From: Cryomorpha sp963748925
Lineage (GTDB): Bacteria > Bacteroidota > Bacteroidia > Flavobacteriales_D > Cryomorphaceae
Assembly (NCBI GenBank): GCA_963748925.1
Contig: CAVVKG010000009.1
Location: forward strand, 1-64,000
Length of the DNA stretch: 64,000 nucleotides
Direction: 5' to 3'
The position numbers and the translations under genes are program-made. Under the pieces are notes generated by a model. It was not told the DNA's origin and ran no database searches. It saw only the letters and a program-made list of their open reading frames with translations. This document shows positions 47,381-56,129 of this stretch, piece by piece. Numbering within the stretch: position 1 is the first letter of the stretch; the number at the start of each line of letters is the position of its first letter.

Positions 47381-49036
47381 CTAAACGGGCTTTAAGATGG
47401 CTTGGTATTCAGACGTGTCCTTTAATACTCTTTTTGCCTCATCGATAGCGATATCTGCTGCTAAAGACGACTCAATTCTACCTCTCTGATAGTAGTAGCG
47501 TGAGACAATTTCATTTACAAGAATCTCTTCTATATCGTCTTTAAAGGTGATTAGATCCTGATTCTTATTTGATTTCAAGGCATTTTCAAGAGAAGTGAAC
47601 TGTTCTTCAGCCATTCCCCAATATTTCTCTTGCTTAGCTATTCTCTGAAGCTCTTCGAGTTCTTTTTCCGTATCAGTAGTGTAGCTATAATTCTTATCTT
47701 CCAGATAAGCCATAAACTCCTCATACTCGGCATCTGTAAGCTCAAACTCATCGGCAGCATCGATTTCAGTGTGTTCTGCGGCGTATTTACTCGCGTATTT
47801 GAAGAAGAGGTTTTCTGACAGCAAACTTCCCAAAATATGCGGGAACTCTGTTTTTTCGATAACAATGTCGGGATCTATTCCTCTGCCATCCATTACTTTT
47901 CTTCCGTTCTTGGTTTCAAACACTTTTAGCAATGAATCGGGAACTTCCTCCGCTTTTCCGTTATCGTTTTTATGCGAGTAATCAAGTTTTTGAATGCATC
48001 GGCCGCTGGGAATATAATACTTAGCTACAGTAAGCTTAAGCTTGCTATTGTACTGCAAGTCGCGTGTTTGCTGAACAAGACCTTTGCCATAGGTTCTGTT
48101 TCCTATTACAACACCTCTGTCCAGATCCTGAATGGTACCAGAAACAATTTCTGAGGCTGACGCACTTCCCTGATCAACCAGGATAACGAGTGGAATATCC
48201 AAATCTACAGGCTCATTCAGAGTAACGTGTTTTCTATCCCATTCTTCGATCTTACCTTTCGTGCTCACTACTTCTTGTCCTCTTGGCACAAAAATATTTA
48301 CAATATTAACCGCCTCACGAAGCAAACCTCCTCCGTTCCCACGCAGGTCAAAAACCAGCTCTGTCATTCCTTGTTTGTCGCGAAGGTCAATAAAGGCGTC
48401 TTTAACTTCCTGACTTGCGGTTTGGGTAAAGCTTGTAAGCCTTATATAACCCACATTTTCATCGATCATTCCATAATAAGGTACATCCGGAATTTTGATT
48501 TCTTCTCTTTTAAGTTTTACCTTTTTAATCTCACCAAAGCGCTCAAAAGTTACTTCAAGTTCTGTTCCTGATTGGCCCTTCAAAAGCTTACTAATTTCCT
48601 CCTGATCTTTTCCTTCTATTTCTACTCCATCAATCATAAGAAGCTTATCGCCGGCTTTCAGCCCTGACTTAAAAGCAGGAAACCCTTCGTATGGCTCTGA
48701 TATATAAACATTTCCATCTACTGATCTTATTAAGCTCCCGATGCCTCCATATTGCCCGGTAGTCATGAACCGATAATCTTCGATATTACTTTCCGTGATA
48801 TAAGTAGTGTAAGGATCCAGCGATTCGAGCATGGCATCGATACCGGTTTTCATCATTTCACCGGGTTGAACGTCATCTACATAAAATACATTGAGTTCTC
48901 GATACAGGGTAGCGAAAATTTCGAGGTTTTTGGATATTTCAAAGAAGTTATCCTTTGCTGAAGTAGCAAAAATTCCAACTCCTGCGGTAGCTGCTAAACC
49001 ACCTATGATGAGCATTTTCTTTAGCCTTGTTTTCAT
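47381..49036 (-). CDS. Carboxy-terminal processing protease (S41A, CtpA-like)
   Basis: Periplasmic serine protease of 551 residues. An N-terminal membrane or signal segment (MLIIGGLAATAGVGIFAT) is followed by a helical region, a PDZ domain (GGIGSLIRSVDG ... GFPAFKSGLKAGDKLLMIDG) and the S41 core. The catalytic Ser is in DQGSASASEIVSGTIQDLDRG and the Lys in TYGKGLVQ. A C-terminal helical extension of about 150 residues is typical of Bacteroidota members. It cleaves C-terminal parts of exported proteins. Confidence 0.93.
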   Translation of the reverse strand: MKTRLKKMLIIGGLAATAGVGIFATSAKDNFFEISKNLEIFATLYRELNVFYVDDVQPGEMMKTGIDAMLESLDPYTTYITESNIEDYRFMTTGQYGGIGSLIRSVDGNVYISEPYEGFPAFKSGLKAGDKLLMIDGVEIEGKDQEEISKLLKGQSGTELEVTFERFGEIKKVKLKREEIKIPDVPYYGMIDENVGYIRLTSFTQTASQEVKDAFIDLRDKQGMTELVFDLRGNGGGLLREAVNIVNIFVPRGQEVVSTKGKIEEWDRKHVTLNEPVDLDIPLVILVDQGSASASEIVSGTIQDLDRGVVIGNRTYGKGLVQQTRDLQYNSKLKLTVAKYYIPSGRCIQKLDYSHKNDNGKAEEVPDSLLKVFETKNGRKVMDGRGIDPDIVIEKTEFPHILGSLLSENLFFKYASKYAAEHTEIDAADEFELTDAEYEEFMAYLEDKNYSYTTDTEKELEELQRIAKQEKYWGMAEEQFTSLENALKSNKNQDLITFKDDIEEILVNEIVSRYYYQRGRIESSLAADIAIDEAKRVLKDTSEYQAILKPV

Positions 49037-49135
49037 GTATTTATTTATTGGAAGGAGTTAAAAGTACAATTATCAACGGGTTCAAAACGATTTAATACGC
49101 CAATCTATGTGCCATGTGCGGTTAATTCTTGTTAA

Positions 49136-49525
49136 TCAAGTGTTCAGCTCTATCCACATTTTTGCCATAGCTTGATTAAACTGCTTTTCCAGGATTGAAT
49201 ACTCTGCCTTGGGTTCTCCCGAATAAATCAAGGCAATAAGCAAAGTACGATTCTGGTTTATTTCAGATTCGTTTTCAGGTGTTCTGTTAAGCCGGTAAAT
49301 TTCACGAAGTTGGCGTTTCAACTTGTTTCTGTCAACAGCCCTCTTTACGCGTTTCTTAGGAACTACAATAAGCACCTTCTTGCGCGGCTCATTTTCTATG
49401 CTTTCGCGGAAAGCGAAACGCAAAATGATCGAACCCTTACGCAGAGATTTAGATTTTCCAAAGAGGAAGTCAATATCTCCTTTATTGCAAATACGTTCAG
49501 ATTTGGGAAACCGAAAGGTAGACAT
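49136..49525 (-). CDS. rnpA: Ribonuclease P protein component
   Basis: Basic protein of 129 residues that pairs with RNase P RNA to mature tRNA 5' ends. It carries the RNR motif (KKRVKRAVDRNKLKRQLREIYR, split here as KKRVKRAVDRNKLK and RQLREIY). The ATG at 49525 starts at the family-typical MSTFRFPKSERI; an ATG 15 bases earlier lies inside the terminator of the preceding gene and is unlikely. The usual neighbour rpmH is not beside it. Confidence 0.92.
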   Translation of the reverse strand: MSTFRFPKSERICNKGDIDFLFGKSKSLRKGSIILRFAFRESIENEPRKKVLIVVPKKRVKRAVDRNKLKRQLREIYRLNRTPENESEINQNRTLLIALIYSGEPKAEYSILEKQFNQAMAKMWIELNT

Positions 49526-49538
49526 ATTGTACAGATGC

Positions 49539-49568
49539 AAAAAAAGGCAGCTACACGAGCTGCCTTTT
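49539..49568 (-). terminator. Rho-independent terminator between hemD and rnpA
   Basis: Minus-strand stem AAAGGCAGCT / AGCTGCCTTT with a five-base loop, followed by seven T (A-run at 49539-49545). It starts about 20 bases after the stop of the hemD-like gene and ends only about 14 bases before the rnpA start, so the rnpA promoter must overlap it. Confidence 0.75.
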
Positions 49569-49587
49569 CAAAGATGGGAAAAAAAGT

Positions 49588-50334
49588 TTACTTATTCTTC
49601 TTTATGTAGCTTTCAATAGCCATTGACATTGATGGTAAGCCCGGAGTCGGTGCATGCACATCAATATTCAACCCTGCATTCTTGACTGCATCTGCCGTAG
49701 TAGATCCAAAAGCCGCAATTCGCGTCTCGTTTTGCTTGAAATCAGGAAAGTTCTTAAAAAGAGACTCTATTCCTGAAGGGCTAAAAAATACGAGCATATC
49801 ATAATTTACATCAGCAAGATCTGACAAATCGCTGCAGACCGTTTGATAAAAAACCGACTTTGAATAGCGAATATTGTGCTTATCAAGCAAGTCTGTAATG
49901 TTACGCTTATGAATATCGCTACAAGGCAATAAGTATTTCTCGTTTTTATGTTTTTTGATCACATCCAACAAATCCTGAAAACTCTGCTTCCCGTGAAAAA
50001 TCTTGCGCTTGCGGTATACCACATACTTTTGCAAGTAATAAGCGGTAGACTCAGACAAACAGAAGTATTTCATAGTATCCGGAACGTTGATGCGCATCTC
50101 TTCACACATCCTGAAAAAGTGATCTACTGCATTTCTGCTCGTCAGTATCACCGCAGTGTGTTCTAAAATACTCACTCGCTCCTGGCGAAATTCTTTCGCA
50201 GGAACTCCTTCAACATGAATAAATGAACGGAAATCAATCTTTAGCTTGTACTTTGCTGCAAGGTCAAAGTAAGGAGATTTCTCTGTGGATGGTTTAGGTT
50301 GTGAAATCAAAATGGATTTGATCTTTTCAGCCAT
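49588..50334 (-). CDS. hemD: Uroporphyrinogen-III synthase family protein (HemD)
   Basis: Protein of 248 residues with the two-lobed HemD layout: ILISQPKPSTEKSPYFDLA at the start, an ILTSRNAVDHFF strand-helix in the first lobe and VFFSPSGIESLFKNFPDF in the second, ending with RIAAFGSTTADAVKNAGL, the standard signature region. It closes hydroxymethylbilane to uroporphyrinogen III in haem synthesis. It lies 33 bases after the DUF4271 gene, a neighbour pair conserved in Bacteroidota. A second HemD-like protein is encoded after hemC at 55.5 kb, so one of the two may have another role. Confidence 0.85.
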   Translation of the reverse strand: MAEKIKSILISQPKPSTEKSPYFDLAAKYKLKIDFRSFIHVEGVPAKEFRQERVSILEHTAVILTSRNAVDHFFRMCEEMRINVPDTMKYFCLSESTAYYLQKYVVYRKRKIFHGKQSFQDLLDVIKKHKNEKYLLPCSDIHKRNITDLLDKHNIRYSKSVFYQTVCSDLSDLADVNYDMLVFFSPSGIESLFKNFPDFKQNETRIAAFGSTTADAVKNAGLNIDVHAPTPGLPSMSMAIESYIKKNK

Positions 50335-50367
50335 AAGGATTCTTTGCTTTATTAAGGTTTTTCTATC

Positions 50368-51138
50368 TTACGCTATCTCGGTGCTAAACAGTTTCCAAAC
50401 AACAAGAAAAGGTAGAATTTCGAGGGTGCAAAGGTACAAAATAATATACACACGAGAAACAGGGTAGGACAAACTCATTCTTAGGCCTTGAACCAATCTG
50501 AAAAGAAGAAAAAGTGCAAACAAGATTCCGACTATTGAAAAGAGCAAATTTACCCGTCCGGTATTGATAAAGCTCACCGCTATTGCAAATGGTAAAAAGA
50601 GTACTCCTATGCCTTTATTAACCAAAAAAACTTCAAACAGATATTCCTTTAACAAGCCAGGATCGTGCAATATTCGTCGCATAAATGTCGCAGTAAGCAG
50701 TTTAAATAAATAAGCACCGGCTATAATTCCAACGATAATCACATAGCGCTGCCAGCCTTCAAAGTTGCCTACATTCCAATTATAGAACTTTGCCGCATTA
50801 AAGATGATCAGTCCGCTTACAAGCGTAAAATTGAGAAATAACAATACAGACACGCGGTGCGAGAACACCAATTCTTCGCGCATTACCTGTCTCAATATTT
50901 GAATTCGCACCAGGCTGCTAAAAAGCCTGTAAAGCCTCCGCGTGTAGGCCACACGCACATATGCCACAATAGCCAGGATGGTGAAGAATGCAAATAGCAT
51001 CCAATACTCGTATAGATTTGGCGAATTCCTCAGCTCAGGAATCAGATCGCCAACGGTGTTTATTTGCAATATGGTATGCACGGTGCGAATATCGTATAAA
51101 TGAATCGGATTTATGCAGTCCTTAATAACCGATGTCAA
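50368..51138 (-). CDS. DUF4271 membrane protein
   Basis: Inner-membrane protein of 256 residues with about seven hydrophobic helices (YWMLFAFFTILAIVAYV, VLLFLNFTLVSGLIIF, YVIIVGIIAGAYLFKLLTA, GIGVLFLPFAIAVSF, LLFSIVGILFALFLLF, VYIILYLCTLEILPFLVV). This matches the DUF4271 family usually encoded just upstream of hemD in Bacteroidota. Function unknown; the repeated pairing suggests a role near tetrapyrrole or envelope metabolism. The start could be internal, since the first 15 residues (TSVIKDCINPIHLYD) carry no hydrophobic signal. Confidence 0.8.
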   Translation of the reverse strand: MTSVIKDCINPIHLYDIRTVHTILQINTVGDLIPELRNSPNLYEYWMLFAFFTILAIVAYVRVAYTRRLYRLFSSLVRIQILRQVMREELVFSHRVSVLLFLNFTLVSGLIIFNAAKFYNWNVGNFEGWQRYVIIVGIIAGAYLFKLLTATFMRRILHDPGLLKEYLFEVFLVNKGIGVLFLPFAIAVSFINTGRVNLLFSIVGILFALFLLFRLVQGLRMSLSYPVSRVYIILYLCTLEILPFLVVWKLFSTEIA

Positions 51139-51366
51139 ATACTATTTATGATCATGAATGCCCATTAAGCTTTCAACCCGGTAACTTAATCATCCACAGT
51201 TTCTGTAAATTATAGGAACGGTGAACTACTCCAGCAAATGAAAGATTCCAAGGAGATAAAAAACTTCTAAGCTTCCTCAGCGTTAGAAATAAGTGATATC
51301 CTCTTTTTTAACTTGAATAAAGAACCAAGATTCTAGATTTCCAGAGAATAATCAAACTCTGGTTCG

Positions 51367-51374
51367 TAACTTTG
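51367..51374 (+). promoter_or_regulatory. -7 promoter box of the glutaryl-CoA dehydrogenase gene
   Basis: TAACTTTG is an exact match to the Bacteroidota TAnnTTTG box and is followed by CACC, a normal start region, 19 bases before the ATG. No clear TTG -33 element was found at the right distance. Confidence 0.6.
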
Positions 51375-51393
51375 CACCCGAAAAATTAACACT

Positions 51394-52572
51394 ATGCGTA
51401 CAGATCAATATCAAGGACACGACTATTTCGACATGGATGATTTGCTTAGCGATGAGCATAAGCTGGTGAGAGAGACCGCCCGGGCATGGGTAAAGAAAGA
51501 AATGTCGCCTATTATTGAAGAGTATTTTGAAAAAGGAACTTTCCCTCGCCAGGTAATTCCGGGTATGGCAGATATTGGTGCCTTTGGTCCATATATCCCG
51601 GAGGAATACGGTGGAGCAGGACTCGATCAGATTTCTTACGGAATTATAATGCAAGAGCTTGAGCGATGCGATAGCGGTTTGCGATCTACTTCTTCTGTTC
51701 AGAGCTCACTTGTGATGTATCCCATCTGGAAATACGGAAACGAGGAGCAACGCAAGAAGTACCTTCCAAAACTGGCCACGGGTGAATTTATTGGTTCTTT
51801 CGGACTTACCGAGCCTGATCATGGTTCAAATCCGGGAGGAATGACCACAAACTTCAAAGATGCCGGTGATCATTACGTGTTGAATGGCGCTAAAATGTGG
51901 ATTTCAAACTCTCCATTTTGCGATATAGCTGTAGTTTGGGCTAAGAATGAAGAGGGAAGAATCCACGGACTTATTGTAGAGCGTGGAATGGAAGGGTTTA
52001 CAACACCTGAAACCCATGGTAAATGGAGTCTTCGTGCCAGCAATACCGGTGAACTTGTTTTCGATAATGTAAAGGTTCCTAAAGAAAATCTCCTTCCCAA
52101 TAAATCCGGTCTTGGCGCACCACTTGGTTGTCTTGACAGTGCCCGCTACGGAATAGCATGGGGAGCAATAGGCGCTGCACTAGATTGCTATGACTCTGCT
52201 TTGCGTTACTCAAAAGAACGCACCCAATTTGGAAGACCAATCGCTGGGTTTCAGCTACAGCAAAAGAAACTTGCCGAGATGATTACCGAAATTACCAAAG
52301 CCCAGCTGCTTACTTTCCGCCTTGGCCAATTGCGAAATGAAGGTCGCGCAACAAGCGCACAAATCTCAATGGCAAAGCGTAATAACGTAGACATGGCTCT
52401 AAACATAGCGCGCGAAGCGCGCCAGATCCACGGTGCTATGGGTATCACAAATGAGTACCCCATTATGCGCCACATGATGAACCTGGAATCGGTAATTACG
52501 TACGAAGGAACGCATGATGTTCACCTTTTGATTACCGGATTGGATATTACCGGTGAGAATGCTTTTACCTAA
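51394..52572 (+). CDS. gcdH: Glutaryl-CoA dehydrogenase (acyl-CoA dehydrogenase family)
   Basis: FAD enzyme of 392 residues that oxidises and decarboxylates glutaryl-CoA to crotonyl-CoA in lysine and tryptophan breakdown. It has the acyl-CoA dehydrogenase core (GLTEPDHGSNPGGM FAD/substrate loop; WISNSPFCDIAVVWAK; RTQFGRPIAGFQLQQKKLAEM; RQIHGAMGITNEYPIMRHM). The catalytic base Glu is in TYEGTHDVHLL near residue 372, with the Thr typical of GCDH rather than the Gly of short-chain enzymes. It stands alone, followed by a strong terminator. Confidence 0.9.
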   Translation: MRTDQYQGHDYFDMDDLLSDEHKLVRETARAWVKKEMSPIIEEYFEKGTFPRQVIPGMADIGAFGPYIPEEYGGAGLDQISYGIIMQELERCDSGLRSTSSVQSSLVMYPIWKYGNEEQRKKYLPKLATGEFIGSFGLTEPDHGSNPGGMTTNFKDAGDHYVLNGAKMWISNSPFCDIAVVWAKNEEGRIHGLIVERGMEGFTTPETHGKWSLRASNTGELVFDNVKVPKENLLPNKSGLGAPLGCLDSARYGIAWGAIGAALDCYDSALRYSKERTQFGRPIAGFQLQQKKLAEMITEITKAQLLTFRLGQLRNEGRATSAQISMAKRNNVDMALNIAREARQIHGAMGITNEYPIMRHMMNLESVITYEGTHDVHLLITGLDITGENAFT

Positions 52573-52611
52573 TAAGCTGCAAGCTTTTTAAAGCAGGACT
52601 TTATTCATATT

Positions 52612-52648
52612 AAAGCGCGGATTTTCAAATGAAAATCCGCGCTTTTTT
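52612..52648 (+). terminator. Rho-independent terminator of gcdH
   Basis: AAAGCGCGGATTTTCA / TGAAAATCCGCGCTTT, a long perfect stem followed by T-rich sequence, 39 bases after the stop. Confidence 0.9.
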
Positions 52649-52940
52649 TATGTTTTTTACATCTGGGCTTCAATTTTTTCCATCACCTGCAGCTTTGATT
52701 CAATAATTCTATTTCTGTAAATAACTTTAGTGCAAATAAAATCTACAAGAATAGCACACTATTTCTTTGACTATAGGAGTCAAATTAATTGAAAAGTGAA
52801 TTTTCATTGTAAATAGGCTTTTTTTAGTATTTTCGTTCGTGAAAAGTAAATATTGCTGAGGCATAATCAGCATGTTGTTGTTGCCTCATTTACCGGTAAT
52901 TATTTTATACACAATAGAATCAAGCAGAAAAACATATAGA
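52649..52940. other. Intergenic region
   Basis: About 290 AT-rich bases containing no gene that could be supported. An upstream ATG at 52872 is in frame with the next gene but gives a non-signal leader. Confidence 0.4.
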
Positions 52941-53708
52941 GTGAACTTAATTTGCAAAACCCTGCTGTTAACTGGCTTTTTGGCAATTCCATTTTTAGGT
53001 AATTCACAGTTTTCCTATTACGGGGTAGGAGTAGCCTTAAGATCTACAACATTTCACAAACCCGAGATTTCTCCAGGGGAAAAAACGAAAACTAAAACCA
53101 CAGTCTTTCAGGTAAATGGATTGTACAGACCCTTGAGATTTTTGGGCCTTGGAGCAACTCTCAGCATTCCAATAAAACAGTCATCCACCTTTTCATTCTC
53201 AGATGCAGAAACGAATACTAGAAATCCTTTTGAAGAATTTGGCATGTCCGGCGACTATAGCTCAAACGATAATTCTGCATTCATACCAGAAACTTTTGAC
53301 TATACAATAGAACAATCGATATCTGTAACCCTCAAGACAAGATTATACGCGTTTATAAAGAGTGGTTTATATTTTGACCTGCGCTTTTCTATAATGTCCT
53401 TAACTGAGAGTTTAGTTATCGAAAGGGACTTGCAAGAGGGTGTTCCTCCAATCGATATTAATCAGGTAGAAAAAATTGGTTTATTTATACCAGGTTTCGG
53501 AGTTGGACTTCAAGAGAACATTGGTAAACGTCTCTATATTGATTTTAGTGCCAATTTCGACTTTATGAATATAAAGAATAAAGGTTTTTCTGAAAAAGTT
53601 GTCTACAATGGTTCGAATACTGAGCTGTACACAGTAATTTTTGAAGATCAAATAAGTGGTAGCAAAAGTTCAACCGTATTACAAATTTCTTTAGGCTATA
53701 CTTTTTAA
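52941..53708 (+). CDS. Outer-membrane beta-barrel-like protein
   Basis: Protein of about 255 residues if the GTG at 52941 is used; this puts MNLICKTLLLTGFLAIPFLGNSQ, a perfect signal peptide, at the N-terminus. The ATG at 52872 would add 23 residues and bury the signal. The body alternates hydrophobic strands (FSYYGVGVALRSTTF, VSVTLKTRLYAFIKSGLYFDL, YIDFSANFDFMNI) and ends in LQISLGYTF, the terminal aromatic of BAM substrates. No family name is recognised. It is followed after 156 bases by a periplasmic protease gene of the same orientation. Confidence 0.7.
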   Translation: MNLICKTLLLTGFLAIPFLGNSQFSYYGVGVALRSTTFHKPEISPGEKTKTKTTVFQVNGLYRPLRFLGLGATLSIPIKQSSTFSFSDAETNTRNPFEEFGMSGDYSSNDNSAFIPETFDYTIEQSISVTLKTRLYAFIKSGLYFDLRFSIMSLTESLVIERDLQEGVPPIDINQVEKIGLFIPGFGVGLQENIGKRLYIDFSANFDFMNIKNKGFSEKVVYNGSNTELYTVIFEDQISGSKSSTVLQISLGYTF

Positions 53709-53864
53709 TCGTTTCTAAAACAGTCTGCAGAAACACAGTTTTTCCTTATGAACCAATGGCTTTAATTAATAATACTTACGATTACATAAAGTCCATCACT
53801 CTAACACAGAGCTAATACGAACGTTTTATACGACTAAGTATTAACCCTGTTTTTAATAATTAAT

Positions 53865-55343
53865 ATGAACAAATTAGTACTCTTCCTTGTAACCGCTCTA
53901 CTCAGTATTACTTTGAATGCACAATATCACTATGAAATTTATTCGCTTCCCGATGGTGCGGAGGTTAATATGAACGGAGATCAAAAATGTACTACTCCCT
54001 GTAGGGTTAAATTTTATTGGAAAGACAATGTTAATGACAAAATAGTGTTTACGGTAACGGCCCCAGGAAGAGAAACTTGGAGCGATACTTTATATAAGAA
54101 GCCGTTTACTTTTGATTTTCAAAAAGCAGTCACACTAAAACACGAACTTACCCAGAACAAATTAGACTCAGTAACTCCAGTCATCGGGTTTGATAAGTTA
54201 CTCACAGATTTTGAAGAAGGAACAAACATTGGCGCATACCAAAAAAGCAAATCTGAAATTCAGCCCATTAAATGGGATTCAAGATATAAAATTCGTGAAA
54301 ATCCATTGATTGAAAAATTTTATCAAGTACTAACTGATGAGGGATTCCAAACTCCATTTAATGGAAAAGAGGTTCTTTTTACAGACGATGAAGACAAAAT
54401 TCGCCTTCCTCGCTACCTGGTTGGAGCTGAGATTACAAAATTTAATATAAATCTATTACTCGATAAAGGACTGGATGGAGACGACGAGATAAAAGGAACT
54501 ACGGTTATGGATATTAACTGGAAAGTACTTGATAAAAAGACGAATAGGGTAGTTCTTACACATTCTAATAAGAATGAAGCGCATTACCGACTCTCACGTT
54601 TTAATAAATACCCTGATAATTTAATGGTCTTTGAAGAAGCGTTATATGAATTTCTTCGAAACAGTGCTTTTAATGAATTGCTGAACAATTCTGAAGTAAG
54701 TATTGATTATGCTATGACCAGCGACAGTTCCAGCAATGAACAACGCATCATTACCAATCCTGTAATTCCGGACTTTGAAAGGCTAAGCGACATGATTAAG
54801 TTTGCCAATCCCGCTTGTGTGACAATCATAACAGATGGCGGTTTTGGAAGTGGTGTAGTAATCAATAGTGAGGGCTATGTTCTTTCTGCTTACCATGTTG
54901 TAGAAGGTGTAAACCAGATAGATGTAAAATTCTCAAACGGGCTTACGCTTAATGCAGACATAATAGCCTACGACAGCACAAATGACATCGTGATGCTCGA
55001 CATAAATGGATCAGGATTTCCGGCTTTACCTGTTTCGACCGCTAAAGATGTACCATTGGGTGAAGAAGTAATCACCATTGGAACCCCGGCAAGTATTGAC
55101 CTTGGCCAAAGCATAGCGAAAGGATTAGTAAGCGGTAAGCGATTAATAGAGGATAGGGTATATTTACAGGCAGATATAGCGGTAAGCCCCGGAAATAGTG
55201 GTGGTCCTTTGCTTAACGCAAAAGGCGAAATAGTTGGAATAGTGCAAAGCAAAATTGTGACAGAAGGTGTAGAAGGAATTGGGTTTGCATTGCCAATGGA
55301 TAAAGCTTTGGAGATGCTTAACCTGAAGGTTAATCAGAATTAA
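53865..55343 (+). CDS. PEGA-domain and trypsin-like (S1C/DegP-type) serine protease
   Basis: Exported protein of 492 residues. A signal peptide (MNKLVLFLVTALLSITLNAQ) precedes a PEGA-like domain (SLPDGAEVNMNGDQKCTTPC, about 27-80) and a middle region of about 200 residues that I do not recognise. A trypsin-like protease core starts at about residue 320, with catalytic His in SAYHVVEG, Asp in STNDIVMLDI and Ser in SPGNSGGPLL. There is no PDZ domain after the protease, unlike DegP, and the protein ends within 40 residues of the catalytic Ser region. It probably degrades or processes periplasmic or surface proteins. Frame is intact. Confidence 0.8.
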   Translation: MNKLVLFLVTALLSITLNAQYHYEIYSLPDGAEVNMNGDQKCTTPCRVKFYWKDNVNDKIVFTVTAPGRETWSDTLYKKPFTFDFQKAVTLKHELTQNKLDSVTPVIGFDKLLTDFEEGTNIGAYQKSKSEIQPIKWDSRYKIRENPLIEKFYQVLTDEGFQTPFNGKEVLFTDDEDKIRLPRYLVGAEITKFNINLLLDKGLDGDDEIKGTTVMDINWKVLDKKTNRVVLTHSNKNEAHYRLSRFNKYPDNLMVFEEALYEFLRNSAFNELLNNSEVSIDYAMTSDSSSNEQRIITNPVIPDFERLSDMIKFANPACVTIITDGGFGSGVVINSEGYVLSAYHVVEGVNQIDVKFSNGLTLNADIIAYDSTNDIVMLDINGSGFPALPVSTAKDVPLGEEVITIGTPASIDLGQSIAKGLVSGKRLIEDRVYLQADIAVSPGNSGGPLLNAKGEIVGIVQSKIVTEGVEGIGFALPMDKALEMLNLKVNQN

Positions 55344-55486
55344 AGGTTTTACAAATTAGACCAATGGGATTGTCATTTGAAATTTTCAATAAGTGGCTGA
55401 CCCCGAGATTATAAACTGAAAACATTGCGTGATATCATCATTCTAAATCAAACGAATCAATTTACCTTTTAACTTGTGAATGATGT

Positions 55487-56128
55487 TCACAAATAGCTCT
55501 CCAAATCCACTCTTCTGCCGGGATGTTCAGCACAAATTATATTCAAAACTCCGTGCCTCTCTAAGGCTGTTTCTGTGGTTTTTCCAATGGCTACTACTAC
55601 CTGATTTTCATCCAATTCATGCAAATCCAGATAGGCATCTGCATTGCTCGGAGAAGTAAAAATCAAATAGTCTGCTTTGATCTTAGACAATCGATTTGGA
55701 AGGAACATTCTGATAAAACTCCCATTCTACAAGCTGACTTTCAGGCACGATTCCCTGCATCCGCTTCAAGCTCTTGTCGCTGCAAGCCATTATCACTTTT
55801 TCGGTAGCCGGAAGCCGTTCGGCGAATTCATTAATTCCTTCCCTGGGATCTGTACTTTTTGGAGAAAACGATATTTCCCAACCCAGTTCTTCTATTGCGC
55901 GAGCAGTTCCTGGGCCGATGACACCAATTTTAAAAACACTCGCATCGAATTTTATCTGCAAATAGATCCACCCCCGAAGGCGATAAAAAGAATATCCAAT
56001 CGGCTCTTGGAAGGGTTAAATCGTCTTTTAGCTGAAGAGAAATACAAGACCGTTTCTCAATAGAAATTTGGAGCTTCTGCTCAAGTGCTGTGAAGAAATC
56101 ACCGAGGTAATCGCGGCTGAGAAAAAGT
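55487..56128 (-). pseudogene. Uroporphyrinogen-III synthase-like (HemD), two frameshifts, no own start codon
   Basis: Three frames together encode a HemD-like protein: LFLSRDYLGDFFTALEQKLQ and RADWIFFLSPSGVDLF, then FKIGVIGPGTARAIEELGW, VIMACSDKSLKRM, and finally ADYLIFTSPSNADAYLDL and VVVAIGKTTETALERHGV. The switches lie in A-runs of the coding strand (plus-strand TTTT at 55950-55953 and TTT at 55695-55697); one base less at each rejoins the protein. No ATG, GTG or TTG precedes LFLSRDY in its frame. The frame enters directly from the end of hemC through a ten-A run (56141-56150), so a HemC-HemD fusion by one added or two removed bases is possible. It would be a second HemD beside the intact one at 49.6 kb. 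Confidence 0.7.
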
Positions 56129-56129
56129 T

